Source: Solirubrobacteraceae bacterium (GTDB lineage: Bacteria; Actinomycetota; Thermoleophilia; Solirubrobacterales; Solirubrobacteraceae). Taken from it: 32,661 nt of DNA. The notes beneath the pieces are model-generated. The model did no database searches, was not told where the DNA came from, and worked only from the letters and a program-made list of their open reading frames with translations. Made by a program: the position numbers and the translations under genes. This document shows positions 18,362 to 26,064 of the stretch, in pieces; the stretch's first letter is position 1, and each line of letters begins with the position of its first letter. Where the stretch lies: the NCBI GenBank assembly GCA_030655275.1, contig JAURVW010000352.1, positions 1 through 32,661 of the forward strand, in the 5' to 3' direction.

Positions 18362-19063
18362 GTGACGCAGATGACCGCCGACAACGCCCCTCTCTGGTTC
18401 CGTCTGACTGCCGCCGAAGCGGAGCAGTACGTGCGCGCCGTGAGCGTCGCGCACCCGTACCTGATCCACCAGCAGCGCGACGGCTACGTGCGCTTGGCGC
18501 CGGTCAAGGAATCGGGCATGCGCTACACGATCGGTCGCACCCCCGGCAACCATCTGCCGGTCCCCAACGAGCACGTCTCGGGCCTGCACGCCGTCCTCGA
18601 GCGGCGCGCCGGCCTGCTCGTCATCGAGGATCAGAGCAGCCGCAACGGGACCTTCGTTAACGGCCGCAAGGTCACGGCCGCCCACACGCTGCACGACGGC
18701 GACGAGCTGCTGATCGCGACGACCAAGTTCCTTGTGCGCTGCCCGACCGGCGCCGAGGGCACCGGCACCACCGTGCTGCCTAGCGCGCCGGACTGGGACA
18801 CCCTCTGGCCCTCGCACCGCCAGTTGCTCATCATGCTGGTGGATCTCACGCGCAGCAACGAGGGCCGGCCTCCCAGCCACACCGAGCTTGCCGAGGCGCT
18901 TGGTGCCAGCAGCGAGGCGACCAAGGGCCGCCTGCGCGGCATCCGCGACAAGTTCCGCGAGGCTGGCGAGACGGCTAGCTTCCGGACCCCGGCGCTCGCC
19001 GAGATCGCGCTGATGCATGAGGAGTCGCTGCGCGCCTCCGCGGCCGCCAACGACGACGACTGA
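18362..19063 (+). CDS. FHA-domain protein with C-terminal HTH-like region
   Basis: YTIGRTPGNHLPVPNEHVSGLHAVLERR...IEDQSSRNGTFVNGRKV. Confidence 0.85.
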   Translation: MTQMTADNAPLWFRLTAAEAEQYVRAVSVAHPYLIHQQRDGYVRLAPVKESGMRYTIGRTPGNHLPVPNEHVSGLHAVLERRAGLLVIEDQSSRNGTFVNGRKVTAAHTLHDGDELLIATTKFLVRCPTGAEGTGTTVLPSAPDWDTLWPSHRQLLIMLVDLTRSNEGRPPSHTELAEALGASSEATKGRLRGIRDKFREAGETASFRTPALAEIALMHEESLRASAAANDDD

Positions 19064-19072
19064 CGCTGCCCG

Positions 19073-21094
19073 ATGGCGATGCCGTTCCCCGAGGTGCTGA
19101 CCGCCGGCACGATCGTCGATGGTCGATTTGAGATCACCGGTCCGCTCGGTCACGGCGGCACCGCGACGGTCTACTCCGCTCGCCAGCTCTCCGTGGAAGG
19201 CCGCCCGGTCGCGCTCAAGGTCATGCACTCCTACCTCACCGGAGACCCCGATTTCGTTCGCAGCTTCAAGCGTGAGGCCGGGCTGAGCGGCCACCTGGAT
19301 CACCCCAACATCGTCTACGTCCACGAGTCGGGCGAGCACGACGGCCACCTCTACATCGCGATGCAGAAGGTGTCCGGCACGACGCTCCGCCAAAACCTGC
19401 AGGGCGGCCGCCGCAGCCTCGATGCGGCCGCGGTCCTTGCGATTTTGGAATACGTCGCCGACGCGCTCGACTACGCCCACCAGGAGGGCGTCACGCACCG
19501 CGATGTCAAGCCGGAAAACATCCTGCTCGACCACCGCGGCCGCGTCTACCTCGCCGACTTCGGCATCGCCCGTGCCGCGAGCACAGCGACGATGACGCGC
19601 CGGCAGATGGCCACGGAGAACTACGCCGCTCCCGAACAGCTCAAGCGAGTCAAGGGCGAGAAGCTGACCGGCGCCGTCGACATCTATGCGCTCGCGATCG
19701 TCGCCTACGAAGCGCTCACCGACGCCCCCGGTCCCTACGACGCACAGGACCAGAGCATCGTCTTCGCGCACCTGGAGCAGCAGCCATTGCCGCTGCTCCC
19801 GGCCGGGCCCGGCGCCGACGCCCTACACGCCGCCCTGAGTCGTGGCCTGGCCAAGGCGCCGGCCGATCGGCCCGCCACGGCGCGCGAGTTCGTCGAGGAC
19901 CTGCGCCAGGCGCTCGCCGTCGATCCCGCCGCCGGCGAGCGCGTGCCGGCGTTCTCCCAGGACAACCCCGGCGGCGACGAGGATCTGGACTGGAACGACC
20001 CCGATCCTCACGTCGGACTTACGATCGCGCTGCCGGGTGCCACCGAGCTTCCGAGCGAGCCAGCCACGCAGGTCACGGGCGAGCTGCCAGCCTTCGCCTG
20101 GCCCGAAGCGCCGACCGTGACCGCGCTCGTCGACGAGCCCCTTCCCGCCGCGGTGACCGCGCCCGTCCCTGCCCCCGCTCCCGCTCCTGCGGCGCCCGTC
20201 GATGAGGCTCGGCCGGTTCGGCGACGGAGATCGCCAACGCTTCCAGCGCTGCCCACCTGGTGGCCGCTCCCGCTCGCCGTGCTGACGATCGCCGCGCCGC
20301 TCGTGGCGCTGCGGTCGCGACCCGAACCGCCGCCCGGCCCCTCCGCACTGCGAGCGGGCCCGGTGAGCTTCACCGCGGCAACCGGAACGCGACCGGTGGC
20401 CAACCCGCAGCCGATCGCGGCGGCCGCGCTCAAGGGCGCGCCGGCCGGCGGCTCCACCACGGCGATCGGCACGCCCGGCGACGGCGTGGCCGTGCGCTCG
20501 CTGACCTCCGGTACCGCGGCGATCGCCCCGGCCGACGCGACGTCGGCCGAGACCCTGCGGATCGCGGGCGGCACCGCTCGCCGCTACCGCGTGGGCGCCT
20601 CCACCATCACCGTGGCCCAAACGCCCGAGACGATCGTGTGGGCGGGCTGCAGTCGCCCGAGCTCGGCGGTCTGCTCGCAGGCGCTCGGGTCGCTGACAGC
20701 CGGTGACGAGACGCTGCAGGCCGACCCGATCCCAAACGTCGCCGAGACGATCACCGCGGCGCTCGCCCAGGCTCGCGAGCGACGCCAGCGGCCCATGCCG
20801 ACCACCGACCGCGCCCGCCGCCAAGAACGCGCGGTGGCGATTGCCACTGCCTACCGCCGCGGCGCCCAGCGCCTGGACTCCTTCGTCGACGAGCGTCCTC
20901 GAGACCGAGACGTGCGAGATCTCGCCACCGCGGTGCGCGCGGCCGCCGACAGCTACACGCGCATTGCAGGCGCAGCCGACACCAAGTCCACGACCTCTGA
21001 CCGCCGCGGCCGCGCCGCGCTGGCATCAGCCGACGCACGGATCGCGCGCGCCGGCAAGAAGCTCGCGGCCCGCGGCTACAAGGTGACCCCATGA
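19073..21094 (+). CDS. PknB-like Ser/Thr protein kinase with one TM helix and extracytoplasmic region
   Basis: LGHGGTATVYSAR; VALKVMHSY; THRDVKPENILL; LADFGIARA; TM LPLAVLTIAAPLVAL. Confidence 0.92.
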   Translation: MAMPFPEVLTAGTIVDGRFEITGPLGHGGTATVYSARQLSVEGRPVALKVMHSYLTGDPDFVRSFKREAGLSGHLDHPNIVYVHESGEHDGHLYIAMQKVSGTTLRQNLQGGRRSLDAAAVLAILEYVADALDYAHQEGVTHRDVKPENILLDHRGRVYLADFGIARAASTATMTRRQMATENYAAPEQLKRVKGEKLTGAVDIYALAIVAYEALTDAPGPYDAQDQSIVFAHLEQQPLPLLPAGPGADALHAALSRGLAKAPADRPATAREFVEDLRQALAVDPAAGERVPAFSQDNPGGDEDLDWNDPDPHVGLTIALPGATELPSEPATQVTGELPAFAWPEAPTVTALVDEPLPAAVTAPVPAPAPAPAAPVDEARPVRRRRSPTLPALPTWWPLPLAVLTIAAPLVALRSRPEPPPGPSALRAGPVSFTAATGTRPVANPQPIAAAALKGAPAGGSTTAIGTPGDGVAVRSLTSGTAAIAPADATSAETLRIAGGTARRYRVGASTITVAQTPETIVWAGCSRPSSAVCSQALGSLTAGDETLQADPIPNVAETITAALAQARERRQRPMPTTDRARRQERAVAIATAYRRGAQRLDSFVDERPRDRDVRDLATAVRAAADSYTRIAGAADTKSTTSDRRGRAALASADARIARAGKKLAARGYKVTP

Positions 21095-21495
21095 CCAGGC
21101 CCTCCCGCTCCACCGCTCTGCTGAGCCTGGCGATCGTCGCCATCTCGGCCGGTTCCACCGTGGCGATCGCCAGCGCTCCAGATCCGTCGCCCGAACCGAC
21201 GCCGTCACCCAGCGCCGCCGTGGCCGCCAACGCAGCGATCACCCTTCCCCCTCGGAGCCAACCCCCCGCCTTGCGGGTGCCGAAACCCCGCAAGAAGACG
21301 AGCACCGCGGCCGCCACGAGCCAGACCCAGTCGCAGACCGGATCCACCGCCGCAGGGACCAGCGCAGGCAGCACGTCGACGAACACCCAGCAGCCCAGCT
21401 CGGGCACCAGCAGCAGCAGCGGGTCAGGCAGCAGCCAGCCGCGCGACAGCAACCCCTCGGGCGGTTTGGGATGCGGCGAGCTCGACGCCTGCTGA
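21091..21495 (+). CDS. Low-complexity secreted S/T-rich protein
   Basis: Signal TALLSLAIVAISAGSTVAIASA; S/T/G/Q-rich tail ending GGLGCGELDAC; ATGA overlap with kinase. Confidence 0.6.
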   Translation: MTRPSRSTALLSLAIVAISAGSTVAIASAPDPSPEPTPSPSAAVAANAAITLPPRSQPPALRVPKPRKKTSTAAATSQTQSQTGSTAAGTSAGSTSTNTQQPSSGTSSSSGSGSSQPRDSNPSGGLGCGELDAC

Positions 21496-21518
21496 CCTAG
21501 CGCGAAGCCCGCCCCGCT

Positions 21519-22076
21519 CTAGGTCGTGGTCGGACCTTCGCCCTCGTGCGCGGGCGGTGCGTCGTCACGCTGCTGCCAGCGGCGCCGCACTACCGGCACC
21601 GCCTTGTAGATCCCATAGGCCGTGACGGCCGCGCCCAACCCCACGGCGACGACGGGGGCACGCGGTGCCGAGCCAGCGGCCTCGGCTGCCCGCTTGGCGG
21701 ATTGGAATTGTCGAAACGCCTCATCGGCCGCTGCGGCTCCCGCGTCACGCGCGACCTTCTGAGCCAGCCTGCGGTCGGCGAGAACCTGCCGGATCTGCCC
21801 GACGCCCTCCTCCGAGAGGTCGAGTTTTTCGATCACCGTTTCAAGCCAGGCCGTGGTGTCCCAGGCTTGATACGCGGACCCGCCGTAGCCGTTGGTGTGG
21901 TCGCGCACCGCGGCGAACGGCGCACCGGCCTCAGTTAGCTGCCACGCATTGGGCTCGCCAGCCAGCAGACCAGCGCGCTTCAAAGCGACATTGAACTCCT
22001 GGGCCGAGAGTCCGACCCTCGACCCGAGAGCGGACACCGACCTTCTGGCAGTTTCGGTGGCTTCGTTGCCGGGCAT
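21519..22076 (-). CDS. Hypothetical; KilAC/antirepressor-C-like N-terminal helical motif and C-terminal TM segment
   Basis: VGLSAQEFNVALKRAGLLAGEPNAWQLTEAGAPFA; VVAVGLGAAVTAYGIYKAV. Confidence 0.5.
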   Translation of the reverse strand: MPGNEATETARRSVSALGSRVGLSAQEFNVALKRAGLLAGEPNAWQLTEAGAPFAAVRDHTNGYGGSAYQAWDTTAWLETVIEKLDLSEEGVGQIRQVLADRRLAQKVARDAGAAAADEAFRQFQSAKRAAEAAGSAPRAPVVAVGLGAAVTAYGIYKAVPVVRRRWQQRDDAPPAHEGEGPTTT

Positions 22077-22167
22077 GCGGTTCCTGGTGAGTCGGACTAA
22101 GACCGCTGGGATCGTAGTACAGCGGTCCCTCATCGGAATGCGTTGTGGACGGATCCCGCGTTCTTGC

Positions 22168-22196
22168 AAAAGGGGAGGTCCTCCTACTCCCCTTTT
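22168..22196 (+). terminator. Rho-independent terminator/attenuator
   Basis: AAAAGGGGAG-gtcctccta-CTCCCCTTTT 10-bp perfect stem with T-run. Confidence 0.75.
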
Positions 22197-22232
22197 CTTG
22201 GCCGAGATTGCGGCCCGGCGCAGAATCGGCCC

Positions 22233-22637
22233 ATGCCGATCGCGACGTGGAGCGCCACTAAGGCGCCGCCCAACATCTCCGAGGAGACGATCGCTGCCGC
22301 GGCGGCGTTCGTTGCCGCCCACTACGACGAGGAGGGCTACACGATCCTCGCGACCGCCGAGCAGACCACCCAGGGCCTGCTCCCCCTCGCCGCGCGCCGC
22401 AACGGCCATTTCGTCCTGCCGAGTCTTCGCGTCGCCGAGCACGGCACCGAGTTCGGCCCGCCGATCGGCGCTTACGAGCACGACACGCCCAGCGCCCTGC
22501 GCGCGCTGTTGACGAGCTGGTTCAGCGACACCGGCCAGATCCCCCCGCCGCTTCCTCTTCGCCTCGACGCCGTTGGCGTCTATCTGGATCGCGACGGCGC
22601 TCCGGTCGCCCTCGACATCGTTCAGTCCGCCTACTAG
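22233..22637 (+). CDS. UPF0102 (YraN)-like protein lacking recognisable catalytic residues
   Basis: AFVAAHYDEEGYTILATAEQTTQGLLPLAARRNGHFVLPSLRV...PLRLDAVGVYLDRDGAPVALDIVQSAY aligns by eye to the UPF0102 pattern. Confidence 0.45.
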   Translation: MPIATWSATKAPPNISEETIAAAAAFVAAHYDEEGYTILATAEQTTQGLLPLAARRNGHFVLPSLRVAEHGTEFGPPIGAYEHDTPSALRALLTSWFSDTGQIPPPLPLRLDAVGVYLDRDGAPVALDIVQSAY

Positions 22638-22650
22638 CCAAAGCGCCCCA

Positions 22651-22923
22651 ATGAGCACCGCCACCGCCGTTTCAACTACCCGCCGCGCTCCGTCAGTCCC
22701 CGCCGAGCCGCGCCGCCTGAGCCCGCTCGAGCACGGCCTGCTGGCCATCCACCAGACGCTCTTTCCCGAGCGCTACGAAGGCGTTGATCTCCACGAGTGG
22801 TCGGCTGACACCATCGACCAGGTGGCCCGCCAGCTGGAGAGCATCGCCGCCGCGCTGGAGATCCCCGGCTTCGTGCTCACCCCCGACGCTCCGGCCGCGC
22901 CCGCAGCAACTCGCCCTCGCTAG
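22651..22923 (+). CDS. Hypothetical small protein
   Basis: 90 aa, short gap after previous CDS. Confidence 0.5.
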   Translation: MSTATAVSTTRRAPSVPAEPRRLSPLEHGLLAIHQTLFPERYEGVDLHEWSADTIDQVARQLESIAAALEIPGFVLTPDAPAAPAATRPR

Positions 22924-22950
22924 CTGTCACAGACCCCGTATCGTGGCCGC

Positions 22951-23325
22951 GTGGCCACCCGGAAAAGTAAGCCCCCTACCGAGGACGCGCCAGACGATCT
23001 GCCGGCGTCCCTGCGCACCGTCCTCTACTCCCCCACCAAGGCGGAGCTGCTGCGACTGATCGAGGAGCACGGACCGGTCGACGCCGGCGTACTCATCGAG
23101 AAGCTACGCACCCCGATGCACCGCAACAGCATCAACCTGCACCTCCGCGAGCTCGAGAGTGCCGGCTGGATTACCGTTGATTCGGTCAAGCAGAACCGCG
23201 GTGGCTTCGGCCGGATCTGGGATCTCACCAGCCGCGACCGCTCGTGGATCGCGTTCCTGACCCTCGTGCGAGATCAAGCACCAGTCCCAGTACTCAGCGA
23301 ACCCGCCACGGAATTTTCGACTTAG
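22951..23325 (+). CDS. ArsR-like winged-helix regulator, paralogue of 17992..18357
   Basis: LRTVLYSPTKAELLRLIEEHGPVDAGVLIEKL...NSINLHLRELESAGWITVDSVKQNRGGFGRIWDL. Confidence 0.65.
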   Translation: MATRKSKPPTEDAPDDLPASLRTVLYSPTKAELLRLIEEHGPVDAGVLIEKLRTPMHRNSINLHLRELESAGWITVDSVKQNRGGFGRIWDLTSRDRSWIAFLTLVRDQAPVPVLSEPATEFST

Positions 23326-23352
23326 CTCACCCGGCGCCGCGTTCCTGTTGCC

Positions 23353-24666
23353 ATGAGCAAGCTCCCGAAAGAGAACACGATCTGGCTGGCTGTTTCGGCC
23401 GCGCTGGTGATCGGCGTTGTCTTCCTCGCGGCCGCCGGCATCAGCGGCCTGGGCGACCTTCCCGTCAGACCCGGGCCGCCCGGCAAGGGCGCGGCGATCG
23501 AGAATGTGGGTGCTACCCCGCAAGAGAAGGCGGCTGCGATCACCGCCGCCGCGACCGCGGACGCCGCTCAGGTGACGCGATACAACGCTGACGTAGGTGC
23601 GTGGGCGACGGAACGAGCGAACAAGCGAACGTCGTCGTTTGCTCTCTTGGCCGGGGCGGTTGCGCTGCTTACTGCTGCCGTTGGCGCGGCGACCCACGCT
23701 GAAACAGTCCGCAAGAACCGTGGCGACAGCCAGTCTGCCGCCGAAGGACGTGCTGACGACCGGTTCGCGACGGCTATCGAACACCTTTCCAGCAAACAGC
23801 TTGGCGTCCGTATTGGGGGCATTTTTTCCCTGGAAGCGCTCGCTCGCGAGGCCGAAGGGCGCATCCAGACAGTCGTCCAAGTGCTACTGGCACACGCCGA
23901 ATCGTGGACCGATGGCGCTAAGAGTTGGTCCGAGCGGCCAGATGGTGCCGAGCCCTATCCAGCCCCGAGTGATGTTCGCGGGGCATTTGCGGCAGCCGCC
24001 AGGGTACGCACCGTCGATGCGATGCCGATTATTGACCTCAGCTATGCCGACTTGGGGGCTGCCGAAATCGCAGCAGTGGACTTGCGCCACGCAGACCTAA
24101 GCAACGCAGTTCTAACCAAAGCCGACCTTCGGTTCGCAGTCCTCAAAGGGGCGAACCTTCAGTGCGCCGTCCTGGCAGAGGCGGGGCTAGACGGTGCCAA
24201 CCTGACTGATGCCGATATGAGACAAGCCGATCTCACTGGGGCGTCGCTCATAGGAACGCAACTGTCCGGCGCGCGTTTGGCGGGCACTGTGTTCTGGGGC
24301 GTTGAGCTTTCGGAAGTTGACCTCATCGGGGTGGACCTCCGTGGGGCAGACCTCGTCGGCGCCCACCTTGAACTCGCCGACCTAGCACGGACGCGATTGG
24401 ACGGTCCAGAGCTGATCGGTGCCACAGGCGTTGGTTCGCACAGCTCCCACGAAACCTTCTTTGCCAAGCTCATTGGCGAGCATGTAACGGTGGCCTCATC
24501 TGTCGGCGACGATCAGCGTGGCGTCATCCAAGAAGTCGAGGTAGACCCCGGACCTCAGGAGGTCTTCGACGCGGACCTAAGTCTCGGCCTATCGCTCGGC
24601 GACGATAAGACGAAGCTTCTGTGGATCGCCAACTCGATGGTTAGGCCCCACGTCTTCCCCTTCTAA
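23353..24666 (+). CDS. Membrane-anchored pentapeptide-repeat protein
   Basis: Two TM helices, RFATAIEHLSSKQLGVRIGGIFSLEALAREA segment, then ADLxxAxL repeats (LRHADLSNAVLTKADLRFAVLKGANL...). Confidence 0.8.
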   Translation: MSKLPKENTIWLAVSAALVIGVVFLAAAGISGLGDLPVRPGPPGKGAAIENVGATPQEKAAAITAAATADAAQVTRYNADVGAWATERANKRTSSFALLAGAVALLTAAVGAATHAETVRKNRGDSQSAAEGRADDRFATAIEHLSSKQLGVRIGGIFSLEALAREAEGRIQTVVQVLLAHAESWTDGAKSWSERPDGAEPYPAPSDVRGAFAAAARVRTVDAMPIIDLSYADLGAAEIAAVDLRHADLSNAVLTKADLRFAVLKGANLQCAVLAEAGLDGANLTDADMRQADLTGASLIGTQLSGARLAGTVFWGVELSEVDLIGVDLRGADLVGAHLELADLARTRLDGPELIGATGVGSHSSHETFFAKLIGEHVTVASSVGDDQRGVIQEVEVDPGPQEVFDADLSLGLSLGDDKTKLLWIANSMVRPHVFPF

Positions 24667-24671
24667 TAGAA

Positions 24672-24700
24672 AGTATACGCCTGTACCGTCATGGTATGAT
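24672..24700 (+). promoter_or_regulatory. Putative promoter gtatacgcCTGTAccgtcatggTATGAT
   Basis: CTGTA element plus consensus-like -10 upstream of CDS 24761. Confidence 0.5.
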
Positions 24701-24760
24701 CTGTGCAATCGAGCGACGGCGCACCGGGCGCCGCCGCGAACCACAAGGGCACAGACGACC

Positions 24761-25279
24761 GTGATGCATTCCCCGTCCGCCGATACTCCGCTGGCCCGCC
24801 AGCTACGGGCAACCCGGCTGGCCTTCACCCGCCCCGCACCCGGCCTTCGGTCTTCGGCTCCGATCGCCGCCTGCGACGATCTCCACCTCGCTCGCGGCCT
24901 CGCGCTTAGAGCGACCGACGAGCTGCTGAACCCAGGCGAGCTCCTTCCCTCGCTCGTGGCTGAGAACGGCGCGCCAACGGACCCGCTCACCGCGGCGCGG
25001 ACCGCGACCCGCAGCGCGGCCGCCACGCTCCTGGACCGCCCGACGCTTCGGCGTTCACCGCGCCTGCGCGCCGCCACGGACGCCGAGAGCCGCCACGTCC
25101 GTGCCTTGGTCGCGATCGCCGTGGCCGACGGCCACGGCCAGCACACCCCGATCGGGTACGCCCTGCAGGGCGTGCGCTACCTGACCGAAGCGATCGTGTC
25201 GCTTGCCGATGGCGACACCTGCACTGCGGCCGCCTCCACGCAGGTCGCCCAGATCTTCCTCGGCCGCGTGTCGCGCTGA
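24761..25279 (+). CDS. Hypothetical helical protein
   Basis: 172 aa ORF, GC-rich codon usage, preceded by promoter-like sequence. Confidence 0.5.
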   Translation: MMHSPSADTPLARQLRATRLAFTRPAPGLRSSAPIAACDDLHLARGLALRATDELLNPGELLPSLVAENGAPTDPLTAARTATRSAAATLLDRPTLRRSPRLRAATDAESRHVRALVAIAVADGHGQHTPIGYALQGVRYLTEAIVSLADGDTCTAAASTQVAQIFLGRVSR

Positions 25280-25360
25280 ACCGAACGTTTGGTATTCGCT
25301 GCACGTCGGGCAATTCCTTCCCGCGTTTTCTCATCTCGAAAAAGCCACTCGCCCCCAAAG

Positions 25361-25372
25361 ACTCATATGAGT
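25361..25372. promoter_or_regulatory. Perfect palindrome ACTCATATGAGT
   Basis: 12-bp palindrome ~30 bp upstream of RHH-like gene; candidate autoregulatory operator. Confidence 0.4.
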
Positions 25373-25404
25373 TTGCCGCCGATCGGGCTGCCACTCTTTC
25401 ACTC

Positions 25405-25668
25405 GTGCAGCAGCAGACTCTCGACGGCACTCCCCCTGCCTCCACGCGCCCAGGGCGCCGCGGCGGCCGCCCTCGCAAGGCTGAGGACGACAAGGTCAAA
25501 CAGAAGCTCATCGGGATGTACAAATCCGATGCCGCTCTGCTCAAGAGCCTCGTCGACGCCGGCGTTGGCAAGAGCGAATCCGAGGTCGTACGCAAACTCG
25601 TGCGCGAGCGTGCGAGCCAGCTCGAAGTCGCAGCTGCCCCGATCAACGGAGGCCGTCTAGCGGTGTAA
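25405..25668 (+). CDS. RHH-like DNA-binding protein with AT-hook-like N-terminus
   Basis: RPGRRGGRPRKAEDD; KQKLIGMYKSDAALLKSLVDAGVGKSESEVVRKLVRERA. Confidence 0.55.
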   Translation: MQQQTLDGTPPASTRPGRRGGRPRKAEDDKVKQKLIGMYKSDAALLKSLVDAGVGKSESEVVRKLVRERASQLEVAAAPINGGRLAV

Positions 25669-25686
25669 CCGACCCCTTAGAACGCG

Positions 25687-25714
25687 AAAGACCCGCCTTG
25701 CAGGGCGGGCCTTT
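25687..25714 (+). terminator. Terminator hairpin
   Basis: aaagacccgcc-ttgca-gggcgggccttt downstream of CDS ending 25668. Confidence 0.75.
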
Positions 25715-25887
25715 CAGAAGCGTTCCGACATAGCTCTCTAGCGCGAGGGCGACCTAAGGGCCACATCGGGATCTCCACAACTAGGTCCCACCTTACCGCA
25801 ACCAGGCGGACGGAAAAAGCTTTCGTCTCCGGTCGGTCACTTCGACGTGCCGTTTTGCACGTCTTCTGACCACCGACTCGCCGGGCG

Positions 25888-26064
25888 GTGCTGCTGGTGC
25901 ACGCCCGCGCCGCGACCATCTCGCGCGTCCGCTCCCGGACGGCGCGCGGGGTGGTGGCGATGCCGGCAGGCACCCACACACCAGCGGTCATCCCCGCAGC
26001 CCCGCAGCTCGTCGACGAGCTGGCGATCGTGCACGCGCTCCTCGAGGAGGCCGCGTGGTCGTAG
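25888..26064 (+). CDS. Small ORF (58 aa) overlapping start of replication initiator
   Basis: GTG start; VLLVHARAATISRV...LVDELAIVHALLEEAAWS*; carries SD gaggagg for next CDS. Confidence 0.4.
   Translation: MLLVHARAATISRVRSRTARGVVAMPAGTHTPAVIPAAPQLVDELAIVHALLEEAAWS

Noticed and set aside
18251-19771. 506-aa minus-strand ORF
   Set aside because: Antisense to FHA and kinase genes, no domain; GC-rich shadow ORF.
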